Shown here: piece by piece, positions 17,936 to 26,955 of the stretch
Layout: every line of letters begins with the position of its first letter
Position numbering within the stretch: the stretch's first letter is position 1
Origin: Bacteroidales bacterium
GTDB taxonomy: Bacteria; Bacteroidota; Bacteroidia; Bacteroidales; UBA932
Direction of reading: 5' to 3'
NCBI GenBank assembly: GCA_017554335.1
Contig: JAFZIO010000039.1
Location: 39,143-103,142 of the forward strand
Length of the DNA: 64,000 bases
Program-made: the position numbers and the translations under genes
Notes under the pieces: generated by a model
Seen by the model: only the letters and a program-made list of their open reading frames with translations
The model's database searches: none
What the model was told of the DNA's origin: nothing

Positions 17936-20739
17936 ATTTTCAGTTTTAATTCAAATCCGAAGTACATTGGACTGCCGAGCTCTGAGTAGCTGCCCTTGGT
18001 TATTTCCGACGGGTCAAGAGGCCTTGAGTTGAACAGGTTGTTCACATAGAACGCGGCGGTCATGAAATTGCGTATCTCCTTAGATACGTTGAGGTTGAAA
18101 GTAAGCGTGGGGATGGTGTGGCTGACAATGAAGCGGGAGTCTGACAGCTGCCCGACCATATAGCGGTACTCAGGGTCGGCCGCCATATCCGCGGTGAAGT
18201 CGTACACCTTCCCGTCGTCGTTGGAAATATAGCGCTGGGGCGCCTCGTCGTTGTGGTATTCCGTCCAGTTTTTGGTGTAGACGTTGAGTTGTGTGGTAAG
18301 GGTAACCACGAAACCTATGGACGGGATGTTGTGGGTTGCGCGCAGCGTAGTGAGGAACTTCTCATAATGATATTTGCGCATGCCCGGATCGTACACCGCC
18401 ACGTGACTGTCTACATAGCTGCCCTGCTTGAGATTGAGGGCGAAGGTCTCTCCGGATGAGGTGGACATGCTGTGCATCCATGCTCCGTTGAGAAAGAACG
18501 AAGTGCGTATGGCGCTGAAGCGACCCAGGTCCAGTTCGTACTCCAGGCCGTAATGATGTTCCCAGGCGTTGTTCGTGGGTTTGTAGTAGCCGAAGAAGCG
18601 GTGGGTGTCCATATCCTGGACGAACAGGGGAGTTCCTGAAGCGTCGTGCCCGCCAATCTTCCAGGTCTTGTAGGGCACCCATACGAAGCTGCCGTAGTCC
18701 CTGGAAAAGCTGTAGCCGTTCTTCATCAGCTCGTCGTAATAGGTGACGCCCAGGCGGTAGCGGCCGGCGATCTTGAGGTCGAATCCTATCTCCGCCTTGC
18801 GGTTGCGGGCTATCTCCAGATCCGGGTTTTCGGTGGAGTAGATGCGTGTGGTGGCCATCACGACGCGGTCGTTCTCGGCCGGAGCCTCGCTGGTGTTGAT
18901 GTTCACCTGGTCGTAGTAGGCGTCGGTGGGGTAGAGGTAGGCGGCGGTAGGTGCCTTGGCCGTGACGCCCCAACCTCCGCGAAGGGTCCAGACTTCAGGA
19001 ATAATCTCAAAGGAGGCGTTGATACGTGGGCACAAGGCCGATTTTCCGTTCACCAGGTCCAGGCGCAGGCCGGCGGTGAGGTTGAAGGTGCGGCGCAGCA
19101 CTTGCGTGCGGAAGGAATTCTCGGCAAAGAAGCCGTTCTGGTTGACGAAGGGTATGTCGTAGAGCGGGCGTTCGCGGTAGCCGGATTCGGTGTTCGTGCG
19201 GTTGGGCGGGCAGTCCTTCGGGAACACCAGGCCGCGTCCGAGGTTGCCGTCAGACTTGAAATCGCTGCCCAGGAGTATCTTCTCGCTGGTCTTGTCCCAC
19301 TGCTTGAAGAGGTTGAGGGTTACCTTGGCGAAGGTGTTCAGCTCCTTGCCGTAGAAGTCGTAATGGCAGAAATAGGTGTACGGCGTCATTATGGCGTATG
19401 CCTCCGGGTCCGTGCCGAGGGCGGTAATTTCCTTGCCGGCGGTGTCGTACAGCCTCATTCCGGGTATGTTGGCCACCGTGGTGCCGTCTTCCATGTTGGT
19501 GGTGTAGATGGCCACTGCGTTCACATTGTCCTGCTCGTGGTACGACTTCTTCCAGGTGTAGCTGTTGGAGACGTCGTAGCGGAGGGTTTTGAGCCAGCCG
19601 CGGTTGATGTTCCAGGTGCCGTTGGTGTTGATGCGGTAGCCGAGGTTGGTGCCGCCCGACGCCAGGTTGGAGCGCTGGTCGTCCGGGTTCTTGTCGCGGG
19701 TGTCCTTGCCGAAGCGGAGGTCCAGGGCGGTGGATGTGACCACGGGCCCGAAGGTCTTGGACCACAGGCCCTTGACGTTCAGCCTCTGGTAGTATGCGTA
19801 AGACTCGGTGGTCTTGGCGTTGCTGTAGGCGTAGTCGCCGCTGAGGTGCAGGTCGCCCGCCTTCTCGCCCAGGCGTATGCCCTTGGAGGCCGCTACCTGG
19901 TAAATCTTCGGGTCGGCCTTCAGGCGTACCGTAAGCGGTTCGGCGCCCGCCTTGGAGTTGATGATGACGGCACCCGAAGTGAGGTCTCCGTACTGCACGG
20001 AAGGGATGCCTCTAATGACCTCCACGGACTCGATGTTGTCTGTCGACAGCTGGCGCACGTCGATGCCGCCGGCGGGGGAGGCTCCTCCGGCCGATACCGA
20101 GGTGCCGGCGATTGCTGAAGATACGCCGTTCATTGCTGCGGTGATGCCCTCCATGTTGGCGTTGTTGGACATTGGCGCGCCGTCGACTATGATGGCGGTG
20201 CCCAGGCTGTTCATGTCGCTGCCGTTCACGGAACGCAGGCTGATGCTGTGGGCGGAGCTCAGGTCCGGATTGGTGATGGAGGCGCCCGGCAGCAGCTGCA
20301 TTATGTCGCGCAGCGAACTGGTCTGGCTGTGGTCTATGGCCTGGCGGGAGATGAGCGACGCGGTGGATTCCCCGGCCTTGGAGGCCTCGGCCACTACATG
20401 CACTTCCTCCAGACGGAAGCTGCTGGCCTTGAGCACGAAGTCTTTCTTCAGGCTCTGCCGTATGACCACGGTGGTATCAATGGTCTCGTAGCCTATCAGC
20501 TGGATGTTGAGTTCATAGGAACCGGGGTCGAGTCCGCTGATGCGATAGGCTCCTTTTGCGTCGGTCGTGGCATAGAGACCGGCGGGCTTGAGCAGCACCA
20601 CGGCATAGTCTACAGGCATCCGGACACCGTTTTCTTCTGTTGTAACGGTGCCGTATATCTCGGCTTTTTTCTGGGCTGCCAGGGTCAAGGGCAGCAGCAG
20701 AAAAAGCACAAGGAGTGCCAGTCTAGCGGGTGTGCGCAT
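17932..20739 (-). CDS. TonB-dependent outer membrane receptor
   Basis: The 935-residue protein has a signal peptide, a carboxypeptidase-regulatory-like domain (about 27-112, GTVTTEENGVRMPVDYAVV), a plug domain (about 125-250, with SIISRQ-type and VEVIRGIPSVQYGDLTSGAV motifs) and a 22-strand barrel ending in FGFELKLKI. It is not a SusC, since it lacks the SusC signature and no SusD follows. It should import a scarce ligand using TonB energy. It overlaps the preceding C25 peptidase gene by 17 bases and the next gene by four. The substrate is not evident. A peptide or metal complex released by the peptidase is a reasonable guess. Confidence 0.9.
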   Translation of the reverse strand: MRTPARLALLVLFLLLPLTLAAQKKAEIYGTVTTEENGVRMPVDYAVVLLKPAGLYATTDAKGAYRISGLDPGSYELNIQLIGYETIDTTVVIRQSLKKDFVLKASSFRLEEVHVVAEASKAGESTASLISRQAIDHSQTSSLRDIMQLLPGASITNPDLSSAHSISLRSVNGSDMNSLGTAIIVDGAPMSNNANMEGITAAMNGVSSAIAGTSVSAGGASPAGGIDVRQLSTDNIESVEVIRGIPSVQYGDLTSGAVIINSKAGAEPLTVRLKADPKIYQVAASKGIRLGEKAGDLHLSGDYAYSNAKTTESYAYYQRLNVKGLWSKTFGPVVTSTALDLRFGKDTRDKNPDDQRSNLASGGTNLGYRINTNGTWNINRGWLKTLRYDVSNSYTWKKSYHEQDNVNAVAIYTTNMEDGTTVANIPGMRLYDTAGKEITALGTDPEAYAIMTPYTYFCHYDFYGKELNTFAKVTLNLFKQWDKTSEKILLGSDFKSDGNLGRGLVFPKDCPPNRTNTESGYRERPLYDIPFVNQNGFFAENSFRTQVLRRTFNLTAGLRLDLVNGKSALCPRINASFEIIPEVWTLRGGWGVTAKAPTAAYLYPTDAYYDQVNINTSEAPAENDRVVMATTRIYSTENPDLEIARNRKAEIGFDLKIAGRYRLGVTYYDELMKNGYSFSRDYGSFVWVPYKTWKIGGHDASGTPLFVQDMDTHRFFGYYKPTNNAWEHHYGLEYELDLGRFSAIRTSFFLNGAWMHSMSTSSGETFALNLKQGSYVDSHVAVYDPGMRKYHYEKFLTTLRATHNIPSIGFVVTLTTQLNVYTKNWTEYHNDEAPQRYISNDDGKVYDFTADMAADPEYRYMVGQLSDSRFIVSHTIPTLTFNLNVSKEIRNFMTAAFYVNNLFNSRPLDPSEITKGSYSELGSPMYFGFELKLKI

Positions 20740-22783
20740 TGTCTTCCAGCCTTCTTATGCTGCGGTAAATTTCTTCTTCAACGCCGGGATTCTGGACTTT
20801 AAGATTCTTCAGCGCATCATATATCTCCTGACGGCGCCATGAGTGGGTGTACCAGCCGAGGGCTTCCGCCGCCGTCATGCGCATGCTCTTGTCCGCCCCT
20901 TCGTCGGCTATCAGTTCCAGCAGTGGATTGATGGCCGCAGGCGTGCATGCATTGCGCTGGCGCTTGATGGTGAACATCTTGTCTTTGTAGGGTGTGCGCC
21001 TTTCGCTCAGGGCCTCCAGGTCTTTGTCGCTGCTGAGTATGCCGTTGCAAATGCGCTTCACTGTAGCTTCATACTCATCCTTCAGCGGCCAGAGGCCTCT
21101 CCAGGCCGCATTCATGGCCTTCTCTACATCTTCTGCCGGGTAGAGGGCGAGCGCGCTGACCAGGTGGAAGCGTACGCGGGAAGACTCCTGCGGATCCAGG
21201 TAGTGGCCGGCGATGGCGTCCAAAAGACCGGGGGCGCCGCAGACCTCCGCGTAACGTGCTGCCATGCGGCGTATCATCTCGTAGGAATCGTCCAGGCCGG
21301 TGCTGATGGCTTCCACCACCAGATTGATGTCTGAGGCCTCCCTCATTATGTAGTAGAACGCCTCCAGGCGCACGTTCAGGTAAGGGCTTGTGCGCATCAG
21401 GCGCAGGCATTCTGCCGGACTGTATTTGCCGGAGTTGATTTTAAGCCCGACCGTGACGTCAGGGTTCCTGGGGGCGGTGGAGGCAAAGCGGTAGGTGGGG
21501 TCGCCGAAGAGGTGAGACTCGAGGGTCATGTAGTGGCGCGCCCATTCGCCTACGCTGCTGCCGGCCGCCAGCATGCCTGCAAGCTCGTTTTTCCAGTGGT
21601 CCTGGATGATGTTGACGCTGTTGCCGGTAACTGCCATGGTGTGGCTGCCGTGCCCGAAGGCGTAACGTGCGGCCACGTAGTCGTCATGCAGGAAGGCTCC
21701 GTTGAAGCAGGCGTCCAGCAGTATCACCTTCGCCGCCGGCTTGTAGCCGTCCAGGTCGGGCAGGGTAATGTCTACGGAGGCGGACTTAAGGGAGTCTGCT
21801 GCGGTAACGGCAGGGTCGTCCCAACCGGCGAGCCAGCTTTCAGGCACTCCGTAGTCGGCCATTAGCTTGGCGGCAGCCGCGGCCTTGTCCTTGGCGCTGC
21901 GCATCTTGCCGCGCAGGAAGATCTTTGTGTACTCCATGTGCTCGGTGGCCATGTAGGTATAGGGCTCCTTGCTTATGTACTGTGCGCCGACGGCTCCGTG
22001 GGTGTGCAGGTGGGCGAAATCCACCTCGGGATCGGCCAATACGGCCTTCAGGCGGTCGCGGGTGTAGCGTTCTTCGTCGAAATGCAGGAAGCGTACCTGA
22101 CCCACCGGCTCCTTGAGGCCGAACTGCTCGTAGAAGGCGCGCTCCTCGTCGATGCGGGCGTTGATGCTCTCCGAGCTGTTGCCATGGCCTCCGAAGTGGA
22201 ACACCTTGTCCAGCGGCTCCCGCCGGCCCTTGGCTTCTGCGGCCCTGTCGAGGAATTCGCAGATGAGCTCATGGAAACTGTGTCCGGTGTCGGTGCGTGC
22301 CGGTTTGATGCGGGCGGTATAGATGTCGCAGCGTACCCTTTGGTCGCCCTCCGGCATCAGGTCGTAATACCACAACGCGCCGTCCTTCCTGATGAAGCGG
22401 AAGCTCAGGCCGAAGTCGTCGTAGAAACGGTCGGAAGGTACGGAGGAACGCTTGTCGGGCATCTTGGGATCCATCTTGAATGCGGTGCACAGATGGTGGG
22501 CCTGGCGTATCATGGGCACGGGGATGTCTCCAACGAGCACCGCACCTTCGAGCTTGCGCTTGCCGTGCAGCAGTTGCAGGGTGTCGCGCAGGCGTTCCGG
22601 GGTCCAGTCGGCCACCAGCACCAGCACGTTCTTTCCGTCGTTCTGGCGTATCGCCGCCGCGTATCGCTCTATGGAGGCGGAGCAGGCTTCGTAGCTGGCC
22701 TTGTCTGCCACGATGGCGAAGGAGTTGCGTGCCTGAATGGGGAGTGCTGCGAAGATCAGCAGGGCTAAGAGTATCTTTTTCAT
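20723..22783 (-). CDS. Gingipain-type C25 cysteine peptidase with HEAT-like C-terminus
   Basis: The 686-residue protein has a signal peptide (residues 1-18) and a clan CD peptidase domain at about 22-435. The catalytic pair is visible as HTHG (His262-Gly263) and DACFNGAF (Cys359), matching the HG ... AC-x-NG-x-F arrangement of gingipains, and the domain closes with a SHLFGDPTYRF motif as in C25 enzymes. Residues about 445-680 look like HEAT-type helical repeats. It lacks a type IX secretion tail and the Ig-like domain of true gingipains, so it probably acts in the periplasm or is exported another way. It sits two bases after the fimbrillin-like lipoprotein gene. Cleavage specificity cannot be read from sequence. 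Confidence 0.82.
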   Translation of the reverse strand: MKKILLALLIFAALPIQARNSFAIVADKASYEACSASIERYAAAIRQNDGKNVLVLVADWTPERLRDTLQLLHGKRKLEGAVLVGDIPVPMIRQAHHLCTAFKMDPKMPDKRSSVPSDRFYDDFGLSFRFIRKDGALWYYDLMPEGDQRVRCDIYTARIKPARTDTGHSFHELICEFLDRAAEAKGRREPLDKVFHFGGHGNSSESINARIDEERAFYEQFGLKEPVGQVRFLHFDEERYTRDRLKAVLADPEVDFAHLHTHGAVGAQYISKEPYTYMATEHMEYTKIFLRGKMRSAKDKAAAAAKLMADYGVPESWLAGWDDPAVTAADSLKSASVDITLPDLDGYKPAAKVILLDACFNGAFLHDDYVAARYAFGHGSHTMAVTGNSVNIIQDHWKNELAGMLAAGSSVGEWARHYMTLESHLFGDPTYRFASTAPRNPDVTVGLKINSGKYSPAECLRLMRTSPYLNVRLEAFYYIMREASDINLVVEAISTGLDDSYEMIRRMAARYAEVCGAPGLLDAIAGHYLDPQESSRVRFHLVSALALYPAEDVEKAMNAAWRGLWPLKDEYEATVKRICNGILSSDKDLEALSERRTPYKDKMFTIKRQRNACTPAAINPLLELIADEGADKSMRMTAAEALGWYTHSWRRQEIYDALKNLKVQNPGVEEEIYRSIRRLEDNAHTR

Positions 22784-22785
22784 AG

Positions 22786-25185
22786 CTATTGTTCTATGCA
22801 GGGTCGGATGGGGAATACGTACTGGCGGTTGCTGCCGTATGTACTGGTAGGCGCACCTCCGTTGTAGCAGTTGAGGTTGAAGCCGGATTTATTGTTGTTG
22901 GCATTGGCGGCCCAATAAGAGAAACCGGTACCAACCTTACTCAATGAAGCTGCGGTTTTAGTGGATGTCAGGTTCATGGTGCTCATGGAACCTGTGGCAG
23001 GATAGAACGTGGTTTCTCCGCTCTTGCCGGGTGCTGAATAAAACGCATAACCTTGTTCGAAGGGGAGTGCATTATCGCCGGTGAAGGCCGTCCAGGCGCC
23101 GATTGGCGGCAGGCAGGTACCTACCGGGCAGGGGTCGTAAACCGTCTTGACCACAGGCTCTGCATTGGCTGCATTTGTGCTTGAAGATGCAAATGCTCCC
23201 TGGGTGGCATTCCACAGGTTGGCGTAAGTGCCATCTCCGTTGGAGTCTTTGTTGTAGAAACTGGGGTGGCTGATATAAGCTGCGATACTCTCTCCCAGTC
23301 TCATGGCCCGGGTTCCTACAGTATCCCGTCCTGACGTCTTGAACCAGGTTTTCTTGATGCAGTCTGCCATGGGATCTGTGTTTGGCGTGCCGTCGCTTGC
23401 TACGAACGGGTCTTTGCGTCCCCACTGGTAGAAAGGACAATTGCCCATCTGGTTATCAACCTGGGCTGCAGATTGCAGCAGCTTGAATTCAATCGTCTTG
23501 CCGCTGCCGCTCTGGGTAAAGGTCAGAAGAGTCTCGTGCGGCTGGTATACTACAGGCGAATCGTAGGGGGCTACCCATCCGAGATTGATTCGGGTAAACT
23601 TATAATTATTACCTGCCTTGTTTGTGATGGCAATGGGCTGCAGTTCGCTTTCAGAGGCTCCGCAAACCCAGATATGCCAGCTCCAGACCACCCCTCCTTT
23701 GGAATCCAGGGCACTGATAACGGCATTTCCTTCGCGAATTGTCTCTGACGGTACCTGGAAGACAATCTTGTCGTTCTCGCCGCCGTCATTGACGAGTCCC
23801 ACTTCTTCTGCCACAAGCCCGGGGGCGTCCTGCCACTCGATGCGTGCGCTCACGGCTTTTGCGCCGGAGCCATTGATGTAGGGGCTGCTTATGGCGGACC
23901 CGTAAGCATCGATGAAAGGGGAGAGTGCGGTGGAGCCGCTCACGGCTGGGGCGTACGCATTAGTGTTCGGGGCGCCGTTCTTGATGGCGTTACCGTACAC
24001 AAGAGGGAAGCTGTACCACCCGGGATCCCTGACAACATAGCAGTTGGCGGTATTAACGCCGCTCAGAGACGCTCCGAACAATGTGTTGTTGTCAGTTGAC
24101 AGGTCTATGGGAGAGCTGCTGCTGCCGCGCGGGGAAGTCTGCAGTCTGGTATTGTTTGCGCTTGTGCCTCCGGAGCCCGCATCGGGGGCGAGGCGGTAAA
24201 CTATATTGCTGTTCGGACTGATTGCCTTCTGGGTGCCTTTGCCGTCGTCCATGTTGACATGGGCGTTGCTGTGGACCGTAAATGACAAGGAGTTGATGCC
24301 CGAGTAGGAGTAAAAAATGGTCTTGGTCGCTCCTGGCTGGACAGAACCCGAGTCGTCGCCGTCCTGCCAGTCAATGCTGAATCCGCTGTCGTATGGCAAC
24401 GGTGTCATTGACAATTCTCCGGTCTTCAGCCGTTTGCTCCGCGTGGCTGTTACGGGATTGGCGGTCGTCTTTTCAACGGAACCGTTTTCGCCGCTGAGCG
24501 TAAGAGTAATACCTTTGCTGAAAGTCTGCGGTGCAATTGCAATGTAGTAGGTGCCCGGCTTGAGCTCAGCCCCTCCGTCTGATATGCTGGCTTCTTTGGC
24601 ACCTTCTGTTATTACAGGGTCGGGGACTCCGGTTTCAGGATTGCCCGGAACTGTCATCCTTATCTTGCCTGCAACCAGCTCGCCGTTGTTGCCGCGAAGG
24701 GAAATCTTATTGACCCCCGTGACGGCAAGGTTGACTTCTACAAGAGTAACGCAATTCTGGAATAACAGTTCTTTGGCGTTAGACGAAGCAACAGCCACAA
24801 TATTGCTGAATTGGTTGGGGATGGCTTTTTGCTCGGACGGAAGGGTAGTGGTGATGCATCCCGTTGAGTTAGTTGCGTCCGGATTATAAGGGTATACGGC
24901 GTAATACTTTGAGTTGGTGTTCTGAATGGTGCCCTCCAGCCAGAACTGTCCGTCACCTCCGGTAGTGGCAATGAAGCGATAGTTGTCGGATTTGCTGAAT
25001 ATGGAAACAGCATCTTTCCCAGCCTCCCAGCAGATCTTGTAGCCGTCTGTGAGGCAGGCCTTGGTGTCTATCTCGCTTATTTTGAAACGGGTGACTTGTC
25101 CGGCAGATACTTCGATGGCCACCGGTTCTTTGCCGCAGGACAGCAGGGCCGCTGTGCTGAGCAAAAGAATAAATAATTTCTTCAT
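22786..25185 (-). CDS. Fimbrillin-like surface lipoprotein with FISUMP-like C-terminus
   Basis: From this ATG the protein has about 799 residues with a lipobox at LLSCGKE. The frame opens six codons earlier at 25203, but that ATG overlaps the mini-ORF stop. The chosen ATG begins a clean lipoprotein signal (MKKLFILLLSTAALLSC) and is preceded by AGGAGGAAAGG. Residues about 30-270 resemble fimbrillin/Mfa-like domains (ICWEAGKDAVSIFSK, YYAVYPYNPDATNS), and the middle holds a second beta domain. The C-terminus (VYDPCPVGTCLPPIGAW and a last Cys-rich tail) resembles FISUMP modules. It is likely surface-exposed. It is the first large gene of the C25/TonB operon and follows a mini-ORF, as does the protein at 8688. 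Confidence 0.78.
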   Translation of the reverse strand: MKKLFILLLSTAALLSCGKEPVAIEVSAGQVTRFKISEIDTKACLTDGYKICWEAGKDAVSIFSKSDNYRFIATTGGDGQFWLEGTIQNTNSKYYAVYPYNPDATNSTGCITTTLPSEQKAIPNQFSNIVAVASSNAKELLFQNCVTLVEVNLAVTGVNKISLRGNNGELVAGKIRMTVPGNPETGVPDPVITEGAKEASISDGGAELKPGTYYIAIAPQTFSKGITLTLSGENGSVEKTTANPVTATRSKRLKTGELSMTPLPYDSGFSIDWQDGDDSGSVQPGATKTIFYSYSGINSLSFTVHSNAHVNMDDGKGTQKAISPNSNIVYRLAPDAGSGGTSANNTRLQTSPRGSSSSPIDLSTDNNTLFGASLSGVNTANCYVVRDPGWYSFPLVYGNAIKNGAPNTNAYAPAVSGSTALSPFIDAYGSAISSPYINGSGAKAVSARIEWQDAPGLVAEEVGLVNDGGENDKIVFQVPSETIREGNAVISALDSKGGVVWSWHIWVCGASESELQPIAITNKAGNNYKFTRINLGWVAPYDSPVVYQPHETLLTFTQSGSGKTIEFKLLQSAAQVDNQMGNCPFYQWGRKDPFVASDGTPNTDPMADCIKKTWFKTSGRDTVGTRAMRLGESIAAYISHPSFYNKDSNGDGTYANLWNATQGAFASSSTNAANAEPVVKTVYDPCPVGTCLPPIGAWTAFTGDNALPFEQGYAFYSAPGKSGETTFYPATGSMSTMNLTSTKTAASLSKVGTGFSYWAANANNNKSGFNLNCYNGGAPTSTYGSNRQYVFPIRPCIEQ

Positions 25186-25196
25186 GGCCTTTCCTC

Positions 25197-25319
25197 CTAC
25201 CATTCAATTACATCGTACTCGGAAAAATCCTCGGTTGAACCGCCTGTAAGGCTGTCACAAATAATGCGGACCAGCTCTTCGCTGATCTCTGCAATGTCCG
25301 GCCGTGTGTATTGTTTCAT
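25197..25319 (-). CDS. 40-residue mini-ORF heading the C25/TonB operon
   Basis: The frame runs from an ATG 20 bases after a promoter box to a TAG whose last bases begin the ribosome binding site of the next gene. It encodes 40 residues: a short basic start, Y4-x2-P7-x-I9, an acidic helix-like middle, Cys21-x-Ser23, Gly-Gly, TEDF at 29-32, Asp36 and a terminal Trp40. Compared with the 49-residue mini-ORF at 8526, the spaced Y-P-I, C-S, G, TEDF, D and W positions all align with one single-residue gap. There is no signal peptide. It is the first gene of the operon, so it could act as a leader peptide, but the conserved C-terminus argues that the peptide itself matters. Confidence 0.65.
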   Translation of the reverse strand: MKQYTRPDIAEISEELVRIICDSLTGGSTEDFSEYDVIEW

Positions 25320-25338
25320 AACATTACTGCTTAACATA

Positions 25339-25368
25339 CAAATATATTATTAATTTTATATATATTTG
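25339..25368. promoter_or_regulatory. Divergent promoter pair
   Basis: TATATTTG occurs on both strands: minus at 25346-25339, 19 bases before the mini-ORF ATG, and plus at 25361-25368, 20 bases before the ATPase ATG. Both match TAnnTTTG. The AT-rich core between them is shared, so the operon and the ATPase gene may influence each other. Confidence 0.7.
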
Positions 25369-25388
25369 CGTAACATTTTTGTTTTGCG

Positions 25389-26540
25389 ATGGATTCTCCT
25401 TTTGTATATAACCGTCCTGTCAGCGGCCGGTATTTTGTGGGACGCAAGGCCGAATGCGCCATTCTGGCCAATTTGCTCAGGAATGGCGAGAACGTAACTA
25501 TGTATGAAACCCCAAAAACCGGCAAAGACTCTCTGCTGCAGCAGGTTTTCTCTTCTTTTAAGCTGGAAGACAAGCAGTTCCGTGTAGTAAAGGTGCCGGT
25601 GATGAATGTCCGCAGCGTAAGCGAATTCTGCATCCGCCTGGGCTCGGAAATCCTGAAGATATATGGTTCGACCGCTTCTGAATATGCGGCTTTGGTAGAA
25701 AGCAACCTGGCCGGCTCGCACTTTGTTTTTGACGAAGTTGCATGGCAGAACAACGGCAGTATACTCTCCCTGGACTGGGATATTGACGAAGAAGACGTAA
25801 GTGCGGTGGTTACCCTCCCGTACCGCATCGCCCGCCAGAACGGAAACCGGCTTTTCGTGTGCATAGATGAGTTCCAAAGCGTCATGCTCACGGAGGACGG
25901 AGATATGATTTGCAGGGCCATGCAGGATGCCTTCAAGGCACGTACGTCGGAAGACCGTCAGGCGGCCTCCTACGTGCTCGTGGGCTCGCAGGTCAATGCA
26001 ATGAAGGAGATCTTCGAGCACCGCCGCCTCTTCCACCGCCAGGTGGAGCGGGTGAAGCTGGAGCCTATAGACCCCAAGGATATAGTGGATTCCGTCAACA
26101 GGGGATTCCTCTCCAGCGGCAAGGTGGCGGAAAGGAACCTGCTCCTGGGCGTCTGCGAACTCTTCCGCAACAACATCTATTACGTCAATTGTTTTATTTC
26201 CATCTGCGATTCGCTGTCCAAGGGCTACATCATGGAACCGGTGCTCAATGAAGCCCTGGCCGACATGCTGGCCATACATGAGCCCCGTTTCCGGGCCATT
26301 ATGGCGGATCTTACCACTTTCCAGGTGTCGCTGCTCCGCGCCGTGATAGACGGCCACACCAGGTTCAGTAGCGCAGAGGTCATACGCCGCTACGAACTCA
26401 ACTCGTCCGCCAATGTACGCCGCCTCAAGGACGCCCTCTGCAAGAAGGAGATAATCACCTTCGATTCAGACGACAACCCGCACCTGCTGGACCCTCTGTT
26501 CGAGTACTGGGTAACAAAATATTATTTTGAAATTCAATAA
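25389..26540 (+). CDS. AAA-type ATPase with C-terminal winged-helix-like domain
   Basis: The 383-residue cytosolic protein starts with a GRKAE segment and a P-loop region YETPKTGKDSLL. The lysine (Lys46) is kept, but the first Gly is Glu40 and the usual Ser/Thr after Lys is Asp47, so the Walker A is non-canonical. Walker B is clear (LFVCIDEFQSV). The C-terminal 60 residues (SSAEVIRRYELNSSANVRRLKDAL) look like a winged helix. The plan resembles archaeal-type/STAND-like ATPases common in Bacteroidetes. The function is unknown. It is divergent from the C25 operon, and its last codons contain the -33 box of rplU. Confidence 0.75.
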   Translation: MDSPFVYNRPVSGRYFVGRKAECAILANLLRNGENVTMYETPKTGKDSLLQQVFSSFKLEDKQFRVVKVPVMNVRSVSEFCIRLGSEILKIYGSTASEYAALVESNLAGSHFVFDEVAWQNNGSILSLDWDIDEEDVSAVVTLPYRIARQNGNRLFVCIDEFQSVMLTEDGDMICRAMQDAFKARTSEDRQAASYVLVGSQVNAMKEIFEHRRLFHRQVERVKLEPIDPKDIVDSVNRGFLSSGKVAERNLLLGVCELFRNNIYYVNCFISICDSLSKGYIMEPVLNEALADMLAIHEPRFRAIMADLTTFQVSLLRAVIDGHTRFSSAEVIRRYELNSSANVRRLKDALCKKEIITFDSDDNPHLLDPLFEYWVTKYYFEIQ

Positions 26541-26555
26541 TATTTACTATCTTTG
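26526..26555 (+). promoter_or_regulatory. rplU-rpmA promoter
   Basis: TTTG (26526-26529), an 18-base spacer, then TATCTTTG (26548-26555) fit the Bacteroides -33/-7 consensus. The -33 box lies inside the end of the ATPase gene. The expected start site leaves a leader of about 75 bases before rplU. Confidence 0.8.
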
Positions 26556-26561
26556 CGGTCC

Positions 26562-26638
26562 GTTTTATGACCGAAGAGCCCGTTAAGATCTGCAAGAATG
26601 GCAGACGCTCCAGGCCCAAACATTTAAAAATTTGTTTG
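26562..26638 (+). promoter_or_regulatory. Possible rplU mRNA leader with small hairpin
   Basis: The transcribed stretch before rplU contains TCTGC (26589-26593) pairing with GCAGA (26601-26605) and further GC-rich segments. The frame is also open upstream of the rplU ATG, but those residues do not belong to bL21. A ribosomal-protein autoregulatory leader is possible; I cannot show it. Confidence 0.3.
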
Positions 26639-26950
26639 ATGTACGCAATCGTAGAAATTGCAGGCCAGCAGTTTAAAGTAGAAGCTGGCAACGAAATCTT
26701 TGTGCAGAGGCTCGCCGATGCCAAGGGTGCTGACGTAGAGTTCGGCAAGGTGCTTCTCGTCGCCGACGGGAAGGCCGTCAAGGTCGGAACTCCGTATGTT
26801 GAGGGAGCCGTTGTTAAGGCTACCGTACTCGATGATGACGCTAAGGCAGACAAGGTTCTTGTTTTCAAGAAGATCCGTCGCAAGGGCTTCCAGAAGCTCA
26901 ATGGCCATCGTCAGAAACTTACCAAGATTAAGATTAACGAAATCGCTTAA
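26639..26950 (+). CDS. rplU: 50S ribosomal protein bL21
   Basis: The 103-residue protein begins [17 protein letters not shown], the standard start of bL21, so the 24 extra codons open upstream are not used. The conserved C-terminal segment [23 protein letters not shown] is intact. It is followed after five bases by rpmA, the usual gene pair. It is driven by the TTTG/TATCTTTG promoter upstream. bL21 is an early-assembly protein of the large subunit that contacts 23S rRNA. Confidence 0.97.
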   Translation: MYAIVEIAGQQFKVEAGNEIFVQRLADAKGADVEFGKVLLVADGKAVKVGTPYVEGAVVKATVLDDDAKADKVLVFKKIRRKGFQKLNGHRQKLTKIKINEIA

Positions 26951-26955
26951 GAGTT

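Noticed and set aside
18646-20118. 490-codon open frame on the plus strand inside the TonB receptor gene
   Set aside because: Composition is Val/Gly/Ala-rich shadow sequence. The receptor on the other strand has clear domains over the same bases.
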